DNA of 64,000 nt from Arthrobacter sp. ZGTC131 (GCF_002929275.1 NZ_PJIK01000015.1:53229-117228); one strand, 5' to 3'. Shown: positions 8,464-18,238, numbered from the stretch's first letter. The notes: generated by a model not told the origin, from the sequence alone. Numbers and translations are program-made.

Positions 8464-9429
8464 ATGTCACCACCCAGCCTTATTGACACCCATCCGAATC
8501 TTTCCGACACCGCACCCGTAGCGTTGTCCTATGAGCTGTTCCCGCCGCGTTCCCCTGCGGCTGCCGAGACGCTCTGGACCACCATCCGCGAGCTGGAGGG
8601 CACTGACCCCGACTACGTGTCCGTCACGTACGGTGCCAGCGGCTCCAACCGGGACACCGCCGTCGAACTCATCAACCGCCTGGTGCTGGAGACCACCCTC
8701 CGTCCGCTGGCCCACCTAACCTGCGTGGGCAACACCCCGTCCGAGCTGGCCGAAATCATCGGCGAGCTGCTGGACGCCGGGGTGCGCGGCATTCTGGCCC
8801 TCCGCGGAGACCAGCCCAAGGACAGCGGAGAGCCCGTCAGCGGTTCGCTGCGTTACGCCCAGGACCTCATCGAGCTCATCCGGCGAGTGGAGCAGCGCCG
8901 TTCGGCACTGCTCTGCGCCGGCAAGGTGGCGGTCGGCGTGGCCGCCTACCCCACACGGCACCCGGAGTCGCCGAGCGAGGCCCACGACGTCGAGGTCCTG
9001 CTGGCCAAGCAGCGCTCAGGCGCCGACTTTGCCATCACCCAGGTCTTCTTCCGCACTGAGCAGTACGCGGACCTGATCACCAGGGCACGCCGTGCCGGCG
9101 TCACCATTCCGATCATCCCGGGCGTCATGCCGCTGACGAGCCTTCGCAGGCTCAAGCGCCTTGGCGAACTGACCGGCGTCGAACCGGCACCTGAACTCAT
9201 CGAGCGGCTGGCCGCTGCCGACTCGGACGCCGATCGTCTCCGCATCGGTGTCAGCGCCACCGTGGACCTGGCCAACGCGGCGCTGGATGCCGGAGCGCCC
9301 GGCCTCCACCTGTACACGTTCAACGAACACCAGAGCGCGCTGGAGGTATTGGACAAGCTCTCGCTTGCCCGGCCGGCACGTTCGGCCAGCCGCCTCAACG
9401 CGATCGCCCGGCGCCAGCTCGCGAGCTGA
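8464..9429 (+). CDS. metF: 5,10-methylenetetrahydrofolate reductase
   Basis: MetF reduces 5,10-methylene-THF to 5-methyl-THF, the methyl donor used by the downstream MetE. The protein is a full-length TIM-barrel flavoenzyme of 321 aa with the N-terminal SYELFPPR signature, VSVTYGASGSNRDTAVEL, HLTCVGNTPSEL, ILALRGDQPKDSGE and the ITQVFF strand, all family hallmarks. The start ATG follows the riboswitch-like leader. MetE begins 60 bp downstream on the same strand, so the two probably form one operon controlled by methionine or SAM status. Confidence 0.95.
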   Translation: MSPPSLIDTHPNLSDTAPVALSYELFPPRSPAAAETLWTTIRELEGTDPDYVSVTYGASGSNRDTAVELINRLVLETTLRPLAHLTCVGNTPSELAEIIGELLDAGVRGILALRGDQPKDSGEPVSGSLRYAQDLIELIRRVEQRRSALLCAGKVAVGVAAYPTRHPESPSEAHDVEVLLAKQRSGADFAITQVFFRTEQYADLITRARRAGVTIPIIPGVMPLTSLRRLKRLGELTGVEPAPELIERLAAADSDADRLRIGVSATVDLANAALDAGAPGLHLYTFNEHQSALEVLDKLSLARPARSASRLNAIARRQLAS

Positions 9430-9489
9430 CACCACCGCCAGCCGATCACCCAAGACACTCACAGCTTCCCAAGTATCCAAGGATTTCAC

Positions 9490-11835
9490 ATGACTGAGCA
9501 GAACACCCCGGCCGTGGCCACTCCCTTCCCGTCCGCCTCGATCCTGGGCTACCCCCGCATCGGACGCCGCCGCGAACTGAAGAAGGCCGTTGAAGCCTAC
9601 TGGGCCGGCAAGATCGACGCCGCCGCCCTTGACGCGGCCGCCAAGGAAATCCAGCTGGGCACCGCCAAGCGCCTGCAGGGCCTGGGCCTGACCGAAGCCG
9701 CAGCCGTTCCCGGCACCTTCTCCTTCTACGACCAGGTGCTCGACGCCGCTGCACACCTCGGCGCCGTTCCCGCCCGTTTCGGCAACCTCCTGAACGCAGA
9801 GGGCCAGCTGGACATCGACGGTTACTTCACCCTCGCCCGCGGCAACAAGGAACAGCAGCCGCTGGAAATGACCAAGTGGTTCGACACCAACTACCACTAC
9901 CTCGTGCCGGAAATCGGCCCGGAGACCAACTTCACGCTGGCCTCCAACCGCATCGTCGAAGAGTTCGAATACGCCCTGGCCAACGGTGTGGAGACCCGCC
10001 CGTACATCGTGGGCCCTGTCACCTTCCTGCTCCTGAGCAAGGCTTCCGACGACGCCCCGGCCGGCTTCAGCCCGCTGTCCCGCCTCGAGGACGTCCTCCC
10101 GGTCTACGCCGCGCTGCTCCAGAAGCTCGCCGGCGCCGGCGCCAGCTGGGTCCAGCTGGACGAGCCCGCCCTGGTGGTTGACCAGGACACCTCCGCCGGG
10201 GAGATCCAGGCCGCTGTGGCCCGCACCTACGAGGTCCTGTCCGCCGTTGCAGAGCGTCCGCAGCTGTTCGTCTCCACCCCGTACGGTGCACTGAACGGCC
10301 AGCTCGGCACCCTCGCCGCCACCAACATCGACGCCCTGCACATCGACGTCTTCAAGGGCGCCGTTCCCTCCGCAGCCGCCCTGGCAGCACTGGGGAGCAA
10401 GACCCTGGTTGCCGGCGTCGTGGACGGCCACAACATCTGGCGCAATGACCTTGCCGCCTCCGCGGACAAGATCGCCGAACTGAAGAAGTCGGTGGCCAAG
10501 CTGGCCATCAGCACCTCCACGTCCACCCAGCACGTCCCGCACGACGTCGAGATAGAGGCGCAGCTCTCCGAGCAGCTCCGCAGCTGGCTGGCATTCGCCG
10601 ACCAGAAGGCTGTTGAAGTCGTCACCCTTGCGGGCCTGCTGACGGACGCCGCTGCGGTGCAGCCGGCCATCGATGAAGCCACCCGCATCATCGCCTCCCG
10701 CGCCGCCGCCGAGGGCGTGCAGCGCGCCGACGTCCGGGCCCGCACCACGGCCCTGACCCCGGCCGACTTCAACCGGTCCGAGTACTCGGTCCGCGAAGCC
10801 GCGCAGGAGACGGCCCTGCACCTGCCGCCGCTGCCCACCACCACCATCGGTTCCTTCCCGCAGACCGCCGAAATCCGTTCGGCCCGTGCCCGCAACAACA
10901 AGGGTGACCTCACCAACGAGCAGTACGAGCAGCTCATGAAGGACGAGATCAAGCGCGTTGTGGAGCTGCAGGAAGAGCTCGGCTACGACGTCCTGGTGCA
11001 CGGCGAGCCCGAGCGCAATGACATGGTCCAGTACTTCGCCGAGAACCTCGAAGGCTTCGACGTCACGGTCCACGGCTGGGTCCAGTCCTACGGCTCACGC
11101 TGCACCCGCCCGTCCATCCTCTGGGGCGACGTCACCCGCAGCGCCCCCATCACGGTGGCCTGGGCAGAATACGCCCAGTCCCTGACCAGCAAGCCGATGA
11201 AGGGCATGCTTACCGGTCCGGTCACCATCCTGGCCTGGTCCTTCGTCCGCGATGACCAGCCGCTGGGCGAGACCGCCAACCAGGTCGGCCTGGCGCTGCG
11301 CGACGAAATCGCCGACCTCGAGGCCGCCGGCATCAAGGTCATCCAGGTGGACGAGCCCGCCCTGCGTGAGCTCCTGCCGCTACGCAAGGCTGACCAGGCC
11401 GCCTACCTGGACTGGTCCGTGAACTCGTTCCGCTTGGCCACCGCCGGCGCCGCCGATGCGACCCAGATCCACACGCACCTGTGCTACTCCGAGTTCGGCG
11501 CCATCATCGACGCCATCGACGGACTGGACGCGGACGTGACCTCCATCGAAGCCGCCCGCTCCCGCATGGAGGTCGTCCACGACCTCGAGTCCCACGGCTT
11601 CGGCCGCGGTGTCGGCCCGGGCGTCTACGACATCCACTCGCCGCGCGTTCCGGGCGAGCAGGAAGTCACCGAACTTCTGAGCACCGCCGTCAAGCACGTC
11701 CCGTCCCGCCAGCTCTGGGTCAACCCGGACTGCGGCCTGAAGACCCGCGGCTACGCCGAGACTGAGGAGTCCCTGCGCAACCTCGTCGCGGCCACCAAGA
11801 CGGTCCGCGCGGAACTGCTCCAAGGTGCAAAATAG
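9490..11835 (+). CDS. metE: Cobalamin-independent methionine synthase
   Basis: MetE transfers the methyl group of 5-methyl-THF-polyglutamate to homocysteine without B12. At 781 aa it is the full two-barrel enzyme. The C-terminal barrel contains the zinc ligands in HTHLCYSEFG and NPDCGLKTRGY, and the substrate-binding segments TTTIGSFPQTAEIR and VHGEPERNDMVQYFAE. AAGGA lies 7 bases before the ATG. A 17-bp perfect hairpin follows at 11867, so transcription of metF-metE should stop there. No frame disturbance is seen over 2.3 kb. Confidence 0.97.
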   Translation: MTEQNTPAVATPFPSASILGYPRIGRRRELKKAVEAYWAGKIDAAALDAAAKEIQLGTAKRLQGLGLTEAAAVPGTFSFYDQVLDAAAHLGAVPARFGNLLNAEGQLDIDGYFTLARGNKEQQPLEMTKWFDTNYHYLVPEIGPETNFTLASNRIVEEFEYALANGVETRPYIVGPVTFLLLSKASDDAPAGFSPLSRLEDVLPVYAALLQKLAGAGASWVQLDEPALVVDQDTSAGEIQAAVARTYEVLSAVAERPQLFVSTPYGALNGQLGTLAATNIDALHIDVFKGAVPSAAALAALGSKTLVAGVVDGHNIWRNDLAASADKIAELKKSVAKLAISTSTSTQHVPHDVEIEAQLSEQLRSWLAFADQKAVEVVTLAGLLTDAAAVQPAIDEATRIIASRAAAEGVQRADVRARTTALTPADFNRSEYSVREAAQETALHLPPLPTTTIGSFPQTAEIRSARARNNKGDLTNEQYEQLMKDEIKRVVELQEELGYDVLVHGEPERNDMVQYFAENLEGFDVTVHGWVQSYGSRCTRPSILWGDVTRSAPITVAWAEYAQSLTSKPMKGMLTGPVTILAWSFVRDDQPLGETANQVGLALRDEIADLEAAGIKVIQVDEPALRELLPLRKADQAAYLDWSVNSFRLATAGAADATQIHTHLCYSEFGAIIDAIDGLDADVTSIEAARSRMEVVHDLESHGFGRGVGPGVYDIHSPRVPGEQEVTELLSTAVKHVPSRQLWVNPDCGLKTRGYAETEESLRNLVAATKTVRAELLQGAK

Positions 11836-11866
11836 GAATATGACGTAGCCGCTGATCGAGCTTGAG

Positions 11867-11918
11867 ACGCCGACGGCGGGCGGTCACCTTGGGTGCCCGC
11901 CCGCCGTCGGCGTTTAAT
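11867..11918 (+). terminator. Rho-independent terminator after metE
   Basis: A perfect 17-bp stem (11867-11883 with 11897-11913) with a 13-base loop is followed by a short T stretch (TTTAATT). Its core GACGGCGGGCG is shared with the hairpin between nrdE and nrdF. Confidence 0.85.
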
Positions 11919-11932
11919 TGCTTAGGGGGAGC

Positions 11933-12439
11933 TCAGGACTCCCAGACGATTTCGTCGTCGACAACGCCGTCCTCGTCCGCCGACGCCACCAGGACTTCGT
12001 CGGTGAAGTGGGAACCGAGCGTGAAGTCGAGGACGAAGTAGCGCTCGGGCTGCCCGGGGAAGATGCCCACGTGGCCGAGCTTGAGCGCCTTCAGGAACAC
12101 GGCATTGGTGAGCTGGCTCTTGTCCGTGACGCCGAAGACCTTCTGCAGGTGCTCGTCCTTGATGGCGTTGCAGTGGAAGCGGAGGTATTCCTGCGCGCTG
12201 GTGCCCTCCTGCTCGAGCTCTTCGGCGATCATCTCGCGGACCTCGTCCACAAGCTCGGGGAGGTAGCGCAACCGGTAGTCCACCTTGTGCATGGCCGCCT
12301 CGTCGAAACGGTCATGCGCGTTGATGTTCAGGTCGAGCTCAAGGCGTTGGCCGGCCAGCTCATGCTCCGCGGCGACGTTGTGGTCCCTGCCGTGGTTGAG
12401 TTCGATTACTCCGAAGTGCTGGCTCGCTACCTTGGTCAT
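11933..12439 (-). CDS. DUF2004-type protein
   Basis: The protein begins MTKVASQHFGVIELNHG from the ATG at 12439; the frame is open to 12478, but the extension is probably leader. It is acidic and about 168 aa, with VDYRLRYLPELVDEVREMI and FTDEVLVASADEDGVV, which fits the DUF2004 family of uncharacterised bacterial proteins. It converges on the metE terminator and lies 45 bp behind the LysR gene, so the two may share a message. No function is assigned. Confidence 0.6.
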   Translation of the reverse strand: MTKVASQHFGVIELNHGRDHNVAAEHELAGQRLELDLNINAHDRFDEAAMHKVDYRLRYLPELVDEVREMIAEELEQEGTSAQEYLRFHCNAIKDEHLQKVFGVTDKSQLTNAVFLKALKLGHVGIFPGQPERYFVLDFTLGSHFTDEVLVASADEDGVVDDEIVWES

Positions 12440-12484
12440 ATCTTCAACATAGACCCGAAAAGCACCGCATTCCAGCATCGGGCA

Positions 12485-13402
12485 TTATTTATCTGAGGAC
12501 CCCAGGCTGCCCAGCGTGTCCGCCAGCAGGTCCACGAACAGCTGCACGCGGGCGGTCTTCTTGTCGTTGATCAGCAGCGCGAACACGTTGCGGGCCAGCC
12601 TGATCTCGGGAACGTCCAGCACAACTACGCCTGCCGGGCGGTGGCGCAGTGCCAGTTCCGGCACCAGCGCAGCGCCCAGCCCGGCTGCCGTCATTTCGAG
12701 GCTGGCGTGGAAGTCGTCACTGTAAGCCACCACCCGGGGGTGCAAGTTGCAGCTGGCAAAGAGCCGCTCAATCACGGTGGCGTCGCTCGTACCGGGGTGG
12801 TGCATGATCCACGGCATGTCCGAGAGGTGATCGGCCGCAACCTTGGCGTCCGTGCGGAATCCCCAGCCGGAGGGCAGGACCACACGGAAGTTGTCATCGC
12901 CGATCCACTGCCGGTTGATGGTGTGCGGCCAGGCCAGCCCGGACTGCCCCACCTGGTATACGAGCGCCACGTCAAGGTCTCCGCCGGTGCGCAGCCCCTG
13001 GATGGTCTGGGCGGGCTCGGCCACGGAGACCCTGAGGTCGATGCCGAGTCCCTTCCACGCGGGGTTCTTCAGGATTCTCGGCAGGACGTACGTTGCGAGG
13101 CTCGGAAAGATGCCCAGCCGGAGTTCCTGGCTGGTCGTGTCATGGGTCTTGGACGCGGCGGCCATCAGGGCTTCGATGTCGGTGAGGACCTTGGCGGCGT
13201 GCCTGGCCATTACCGTGGCGGCCTCGGTGGGGACCACGCTCCTGGCCGATCGCTGGAAGAGGTGAACGCCGGTATCGCGCTCCAGGGCTGACATCTGCTG
13301 GGACACGGCGGAGGCGGTGTAGCCGAGCCGGCTTGCCGCGGCCGCGAACGATCCCAGCCGCGTGACCTCAAGCAGAGTCCTCAAGTGCACCGGGTTGACC
13401 AC
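12485..13402 (-). CDS. LysR-family transcriptional regulator
   Basis: The N-terminus is a LysR winged helix-turn-helix (VNPVHLRTLLEVTRLGSFAA then ASRLGYTASAVSQQMSALE, residues 2-41), followed by a linker helix and a periplasmic-binding-protein-like effector domain (LRLGIFPSLATYVLPRIL, GGDLDVALVY, MTAAGLGAALVPELAL). At 305 aa it is full length. LysR proteins usually regulate a divergent gene and themselves; the divergent neighbour here is the flavoprotein operon starting at 13528. Methionine genes on the other side are an alternative target. Its effector is unknown. Confidence 0.9.
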   Translation of the reverse strand: MVNPVHLRTLLEVTRLGSFAAAASRLGYTASAVSQQMSALERDTGVHLFQRSARSVVPTEAATVMARHAAKVLTDIEALMAAASKTHDTTSQELRLGIFPSLATYVLPRILKNPAWKGLGIDLRVSVAEPAQTIQGLRTGGDLDVALVYQVGQSGLAWPHTINRQWIGDDNFRVVLPSGWGFRTDAKVAADHLSDMPWIMHHPGTSDATVIERLFASCNLHPRVVAYSDDFHASLEMTAAGLGAALVPELALRHRPAGVVVLDVPEIRLARNVFALLINDKKTARVQLFVDLLADTLGSLGSSDK

Positions 13403-13527
13403 CAGCCCACCTTACTCCGGGTGTTCATGTGCAGGAAAAAGATTCCCACCCATCCGTGTTCCTGACGGTTCCGAATAGCCCGTGAGTATCCATTAGCGGC
13501 AGCTTGTTCAGCAGAAGGAGCAAAAGA

Positions 13528-14940
13528 TTGTCACCGAGCCCAGCATGGAGTGGGGACGCCGGCGGCGTTCCGCACGGCAGACCCGACGGCGGAACTGAGG
13601 CAGCGGCCGGAAGCCGGCGCGTCGCCGTCGTCGGCAGCGGGGTTGCGGGCCTGACCGCCGCCCACATTCTCAGCCGGCGCGATCACGTCACGCTCTTCGA
13701 GGCGGACGCCCGGCCAGGCGGGCACGCACATACCCACGACATGCCGCAGGCTTCGCAAACCCTGGCGGTGGACACGGGCTTCATCGTGCACAACAACCGC
13801 ACGTACCCCAACCTCATCCGGCTGTTTGCCGAGCTCGGGGTGCAGACCCAGGATTCGGACATGACCATGAGCGTCCGCTGCGACGGCTGCGGCCTGGAGT
13901 ACGCAGGGGCGAAGGGGGCGGCGGGCATCTTCGCCCGGCCCTCGAACCTCCTGCGGCCGCAGTACCTGCGGATGCTGGCTGAGATCCTGCGGTTCTGGCG
14001 GAAGGCCCGGGCGCTGCTGGCGGCCAGACCGGGAGCGGGCGCCGCGGGCGAGGAAACGCTGGGCCAGTTCCTGGACCGGGAACGCTTAAGCGACTACTTC
14101 ACGTCCCACTTCATGGCGCCGGTGGTCAGCGCCGTCTGGTCCTGCGATCCCACCACCGCGCTTGCGTACCCCGCACGCTATCTGTTCACCTTTCTCGACC
14201 ACCACGGCATGCTCGGCATCAAGGGCTCGCCACAGTGGAAGACCGTAACGGGCGGCTCGCGCAGCTACGTTGACCGCGTTGTCGCCGGTCTGCCGGATGT
14301 CCGCCTCTCCAGCCCCGTGCTGTCCGTGCGGCGGGCCGGCTCCGGCGTGGAAATCACGACGGCGGCCGGCACCGAAAGATTCGACGCCGCGGTCATCGCC
14401 GCCCACCCGCGCGAAGCGCTTGCCATGATCGCCGGGCCGACCGCGGACGAAGCCCGCATCCTGGGCGACATGCCGTACTCCGTGAACCGGATCAAGTTCC
14501 ACCGCGACCCGGCAGTGCTCCCGCGCAGCAACAGCGCCCGCGCGTCCTGGAACTACCGGCTTCCCTCGTGTGCCGCGCGCCCCGACCACGTGCTGGTCAG
14601 CTACGACCTGACCCGTCTGCAGCGCCTGAACCCGGATGACGGCGGAAGCTACATCGTGAGCCTGGGCGAATCCGAACTCATCGAACCGGCGTCCGTGCTG
14701 AAAGACCTCGTCTACGAGCACCCGCAGTACACCCCGGATTCCGTGGCCGCCCAAGGCCGCCTTGGGGAACTCGGCGATACCCGGCTCGCCTTCGCGGGTG
14801 CCTATCACGGCTGGGGCTTCCATGAGGACGGAGCGGCATCGGGAGTCCGGGCAGCAGCACAGTTGGGTCGGGAGTGGGAACCGCCGGCCGGCAAGTCCGA
14901 GGTGCTGGACGTCGAGCAGCCGGCGGAGCTTGTCCCATGA
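13528..14940 (+). CDS. FAD-dependent amine-oxidase-like protein of the cyclopropane lipid operon (COG2907)
   Basis: An FAD-binding motif (VAVVGSGVAGLTAAHILSRR) is followed by the acidic GG-doublet region (LFEADARPGGHAHTHD), as in NAD(P)/FAD-binding COG2907 proteins, which are almost always encoded with DUF1365 and cyclopropane synthase. The start TTG 13528 is preferred over TTG 13504 because AGAAGGAG ends 7 bases before it. The gene overlaps the next by ATGA (14937-14940), so translation is coupled. It probably acts on membrane lipid acyl chains or supplies reductant, but the reaction is unproven. Confidence 0.85.
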   Translation: MSPSPAWSGDAGGVPHGRPDGGTEAAAGSRRVAVVGSGVAGLTAAHILSRRDHVTLFEADARPGGHAHTHDMPQASQTLAVDTGFIVHNNRTYPNLIRLFAELGVQTQDSDMTMSVRCDGCGLEYAGAKGAAGIFARPSNLLRPQYLRMLAEILRFWRKARALLAARPGAGAAGEETLGQFLDRERLSDYFTSHFMAPVVSAVWSCDPTTALAYPARYLFTFLDHHGMLGIKGSPQWKTVTGGSRSYVDRVVAGLPDVRLSSPVLSVRRAGSGVEITTAAGTERFDAAVIAAHPREALAMIAGPTADEARILGDMPYSVNRIKFHRDPAVLPRSNSARASWNYRLPSCAARPDHVLVSYDLTRLQRLNPDDGGSYIVSLGESELIEPASVLKDLVYEHPQYTPDSVAAQGRLGELGDTRLAFAGAYHGWGFHEDGAASGVRAAAQLGREWEPPAGKSEVLDVEQPAELVP

Positions 14941-15662
14941 CCGCGGCCATCTACCGCACCAGCATCCGCCACGTGCGGCGGGATCCGCTGGAGAATGCCT
15001 TCACGTACCGCAGCTACAGCTGGTTCGTGGACCTGGACCATCTGCCCGTGCTGCCCCGGTGGCTGCGTCCGCTCGCCGGCTTCCATGCCAAGGACCACCT
15101 GGGCGACCCAGCGCTCAGCATCCGCGAAAACGTGGACCGCTTCCTTGCTGCCAACGGAGAAAAGCCCGACGGCGGGAAGGTCACCATGCTCGCGAACGCC
15201 CGGGTGCTGGGGCAGGTCTTCAACCCCATCAGCCTCTTCTGGTGCCATGGCCCCGACGGCGGACTGCGCTCCGTGATCGCCGAAGTCCACAACACCTACG
15301 GCGAGCGGCACTGCTACCTATTGCGCACCGACGACTCTGGGCGCGCCCGCGCAGACAAGGAGTTCTACGTCTCGCCGTTCAACGAGGTGGACGGCAGCTA
15401 CCGCATGACCCTGCCTGAGCCTGACGGCCGTCTGGCGGTGGCGGTGGTGCTCGAACGCGCCGGGCGCAAGCCCTTCACCGCCACTCTGACCGGCGTCCGC
15501 CAGGCCGCCACTCCGCGGCGCATCCTCGCCGCCGCGCTCGCCGTTCCGCTGGCGCCGCTCCGCCTCGTCCTGCAGATCCATTGGCAGGGAATCAAACTCT
15601 GGGCCCGCGGACTGCCCATCATCAACCGCCCCCACCACCCGTCACAGGAGGCAGTCTCATGA
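14937..15662 (+). CDS. DUF1365 protein
   Basis: This 241-residue protein starts at the ATG inside the ATGA overlap. It shows the DUF1365 hallmarks HVRRDPLENAFTYRSYSWFV, VLGQVFNPISLFWCH, EVHNTYGERHCYL and the C-terminal IHWQGIKLWARGLP. The family is linked to modification of membrane fatty acids through its invariable company of cyclopropane synthase and COG2907. The frame continues upstream inside the previous gene but has no ribosome site there. Its stop overlaps the next ATG (15659-15662). Confidence 0.85.
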   Translation: MTAAIYRTSIRHVRRDPLENAFTYRSYSWFVDLDHLPVLPRWLRPLAGFHAKDHLGDPALSIRENVDRFLAANGEKPDGGKVTMLANARVLGQVFNPISLFWCHGPDGGLRSVIAEVHNTYGERHCYLLRTDDSGRARADKEFYVSPFNEVDGSYRMTLPEPDGRLAVAVVLERAGRKPFTATLTGVRQAATPRRILAAALAVPLAPLRLVLQIHWQGIKLWARGLPIINRPHHPSQEAVS

Positions 15663-16984
15663 CTCTCACAGACCCCACCTACCAGGGAAGCGCGTCCGTT
15701 CCGCTCCGGGTCCCGCCGGCTCCCGCAGTCATCGACGCCGACGTGTGGCCCGGCGTCGCCCGTCCTCCTTCCGGAGCCAAGGCCGCCCTGGCGGGGAAGG
15801 CCGCCGGCTCGCTGTTCAGGGGCGCCGCCCGGCGGCTGCCGCTAAGGGTCGAGTACCCGGACGGAACTGTGCTGGGAACGGGGGACGCCGGCTCGCCGGT
15901 GATGACCATGGTCAGGCCGGACGATTTCGACGCCCGCATCGGCGACAATGGCCTGATCGGGCTGGGGGAGTCCTTCATGGCGGGAGACTGGGAAGCCTCG
16001 GACCTCGCCGGTGTCCTGGAGGTCTTCGCGTCCTCGGTGGACACGCTCATTCCCGTGCCCCTGCAGAAGCTGCGCAGCCTGTACATGCCGCGGGCGCCAC
16101 GCCAAGAACGCAACACGGAGCAGAACACGCGGGGCAACATCTCGCGCCACTATGACCTCTCCAACGAGCTGTTCTCCAACTTCCTGGACACCACCATGAG
16201 CTACTCAGCGGCGCTCTTCCCTGCCGGGGCAGGCCCGCTACCGGAAGTCGGCTGGGATGCGCTGGCCGCCGCCCAGCAGGCCAAGATCGACAGGCTGCTG
16301 GACAAGGCCGGAGTGGGCGAGGGGACCCGGCTGCTGGAGATCGGGACGGGCTGGGGCGAGCTGGCCCTGCGCGCGGCCGCCCGCGGCGCCACCGTGTACT
16401 CCATGACACTGTCCAGCGAGCAGCAGGCGCTCGCGCAGCAGCGCATCGCGGAAGCAGGCTATTCGGGCCAGGTCACCGTGGCCCTGCAGGATTACCGCGC
16501 GGTGGAAGGCGAGTACGACGCCGTCGTTTCCGTCGAGATGATCGAGGCGGTGGGCTATGAGTACTGGCCGGTCTATTTCCAGACCATCGACAGGGTGCTG
16601 GCTCCCGGCGGCAAGGTGGCCATCCAGGCCATCACCATGCCCCACGGCCGCATGCTCGCCACGCGGAACGCCTACACGTGGGTGCACAAATACATCTTCC
16701 CCGGCGGCTTCCTTCCCTCCGTGCGGGCCATCGAGGGCGTCACCGAGCAGCACACGACCCTCCGGGTCCGGGAACGCCGGGGGATGGGTGACCACTACGC
16801 GGCCACCCTCCGGCTCTGGGAGGAACGCTTCCTGGTCCGGTCCCGTGAGGTGGGGGAGCTCGGGTTCGATGAAGTCTTCCAGCGGATGTGGCTGTTCTAC
16901 CTGTGCTACTCGCGGGCCGGCTTCCAGTCCGGTTACCTCGACGTGCAGCAGATCGTGCTGGACCGCCGGGAGGCGCAGCTTTAA
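15659..16984 (+). CDS. cfa: Cyclopropane-fatty-acyl-phospholipid synthase family protein
   Basis: This SAM-dependent enzyme adds a methylene group to unsaturated acyl chains of membrane phospholipids, or makes related methyl-branched lipids. Residues 160-190 include the family signature TRGNISRHYDLSNELFSNFL. The SAM site is LLEIGTGWGELALRAAARGA, followed by VSVEMIEAVGYEYWPVYFQT. The C-terminal YLCYSRAGFQSGYLDVQQIV closes the domain. CAGGAGG lies upstream of the ATG, which overlaps the previous stop. At 441 aa it is full length. It is the last gene of a three-gene coupled operon ending at a strong hairpin. Confidence 0.9.
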   Translation: MTLTDPTYQGSASVPLRVPPAPAVIDADVWPGVARPPSGAKAALAGKAAGSLFRGAARRLPLRVEYPDGTVLGTGDAGSPVMTMVRPDDFDARIGDNGLIGLGESFMAGDWEASDLAGVLEVFASSVDTLIPVPLQKLRSLYMPRAPRQERNTEQNTRGNISRHYDLSNELFSNFLDTTMSYSAALFPAGAGPLPEVGWDALAAAQQAKIDRLLDKAGVGEGTRLLEIGTGWGELALRAAARGATVYSMTLSSEQQALAQQRIAEAGYSGQVTVALQDYRAVEGEYDAVVSVEMIEAVGYEYWPVYFQTIDRVLAPGGKVAIQAITMPHGRMLATRNAYTWVHKYIFPGGFLPSVRAIEGVTEQHTTLRVRERRGMGDHYAATLRLWEERFLVRSREVGELGFDEVFQRMWLFYLCYSRAGFQSGYLDVQQIVLDRREAQL

Positions 16985-17020
16985 TCCCGCGTTCCCCAAC
17001 CGGCGTTTCCTTGATCACAG

Positions 17021-17056
17021 GAGGGGCCCTGAAGCGTGCTTCAGGGTCCCTCTTTT
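17021..17056 (+). terminator. Terminator of the cyclopropane lipid operon
   Basis: Arms GAGGGGCCCTGAAGC (17021-17035) and GCTTCAGGGTCCCTC (17038-17052) form a 15-bp stem with one G-T pair and a 2-base loop. They are followed by TTTT. Confidence 0.9.
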
Positions 17057-17234
17057 GTGTCCGGGGCCACCAGATGTGCTGGTGTCCGGCGCCCGCGACA
17101 CGCCGTCTTCCAGACGACACGCTGGCGTTTAAATGTGGCTAAGTACTCCACAGGGTGTGGATTTCGTCCTCCAAAAACCCGGAATCCCGGACATTTTGAG
17201 GGCACCTGCCTGTGGATTAAAAGTGCATTAAATG

Positions 17235-17291
17235 ACATACTTGTAATACATCATCTTGGGGTCCCGCCGGGGGCCGTGCACTACATGTAGT
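17235..17291 (+). promoter_or_regulatory. NrdR-box-like sites upstream of nrdH
   Basis: A perfect 12-bp palindrome ACTACATGTAGT (17280-17291) resembles the NrdR boxes in front of actinobacterial ribonucleotide reductase genes. A weaker partner, ACATACTTGTAATACA (17235-17250), lies about four helical turns upstream. Paired boxes are usual for NrdR, which represses nrd genes when dNTP levels are high. The assignment rests on the palindrome and position. Confidence 0.55.
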
Positions 17292-17409
17292 ATCGACATA
17301 CAGATTGAGCGGGGCACAGGCGAGGCCGGCATCGGACAGGGTTTCAGTTCGGCGCAGTGTCCACCGCAGCGATGAGACTTCAGAGACTTCAACAAAGGGG
17401 ACAGGGACC

Positions 17410-17655
17410 ATGACCGTTACGGTTTACACCAAGCCGGCCTGTGTTCAGTGCAATGCGACGTACCGCGCGCTGGACAAAAAGGGCATCACCTACCAGAGCG
17501 TGGACATCTCCCAGGACGCGGACGCCCTTGAGCGCCTGAAGTCCCTGGGCTACATGCAGGCTCCGGTAGTTGTCACGGACCAGGACCACTGGTCAGGGTT
17601 CCGCCCGGACAAGATCGAAGAGCTGGCGCTGAGCGCCGCCGCTTCGGTGGCCTAA
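17410..17655 (+). CDS. nrdH: NrdH glutaredoxin-like electron donor
   Basis: This 81-residue thioredoxin-fold protein begins [20 protein letters not shown] with the CVQC redox motif typical of NrdH. The loop [20 protein letters not shown] binds thioredoxin reductase in the family. It reduces the class Ib ribonucleotide reductase NrdE. The ATG at 17410 is preceded by AAAGGGGACAGG; the longer frame from 17305 lacks a ribosome site. It is the first gene of nrdHIE. Confidence 0.95.
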   Translation: MTVTVYTKPACVQCNATYRALDKKGITYQSVDISQDADALERLKSLGYMQAPVVVTDQDHWSGFRPDKIEELALSAAASVA

Positions 17656-17708
17656 GGCTTCCCACGCCGTTTCCGGCAGAGAATTCCTATGTAGGTGAGG
17701 TGACTCCC

Positions 17709-18212
17709 ATGGCCGCGCCGGCACTTGCCGATGCGCCGGTCGCAGCCCAGGCTGCGAACACGACGCCTGTCAACAGCACGACTGCTAACAGGACATACAG
17801 TCACCTCATCTACTTTTCCTCGACTTCCGAGAACACCAAGCGTTTCATTTTCAAGCTGGGTGCGGAGGCCGCGAGGATACCGCTTCATGCGAAGGACGAA
17901 CCGCTCACGGCCTGCGAGCCCTATGTGCTGGTTGTTCCCACTTACGGCGGAACAGGCGGCGAGGGCTCGGTGCCGAAGCAGGTCATCAGGTTCCTGAACA
18001 ACCCGCAGAACCGACGCCTGCTCAGAGGCGTGATCGGGGCGGGAAACACGAATTTCGGGGACAACTACTGCATGGCGGGGGACATCATCGCCGCCAAATG
18101 CAACGTCCCCCACCTATACAGGTTCGAACTCATGGGCACGCCTGAAGACGTCTCCCGTGTACAAGAAGGATTGGAAGAGTTTTGGACACGACTGTCGCAG
18201 ACACAGAAGTAA
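17709..18212 (+). CDS. nrdI: NrdI flavodoxin
   Basis: NrdI is the flavodoxin that helps assemble the dimanganese-tyrosyl radical cofactor of NrdF. The FMN-binding segment is [17 protein letters not shown], followed by [19 protein letters not shown] and [17 protein letters not shown]. About 30 low-complexity residues precede the core. The ATG at 17709 has GAGGTGA 5 bases upstream, better than GTG 17700. It lies 53 bp after nrdH and runs up to or into nrdE. Confidence 0.95.
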   Translation: MAAPALADAPVAAQAANTTPVNSTTANRTYSHLIYFSSTSENTKRFIFKLGAEAARIPLHAKDEPLTACEPYVLVVPTYGGTGGEGSVPKQVIRFLNNPQNRRLLRGVIGAGNTNFGDNYCMAGDIIAAKCNVPHLYRFELMGTPEDVSRVQEGLEEFWTRLSQTQK

Positions 18213-18238
18213 CCAGGTCCGAGGAAAGGGACACGTCC

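Noticed and set aside
9016-11073. Long minus-strand frame of 685 codons opposite metF-metE
   Set aside because: It is the mirror of GC-rich codon bias in two certain genes; its Val/Gly/Leu-rich composition has no family features.
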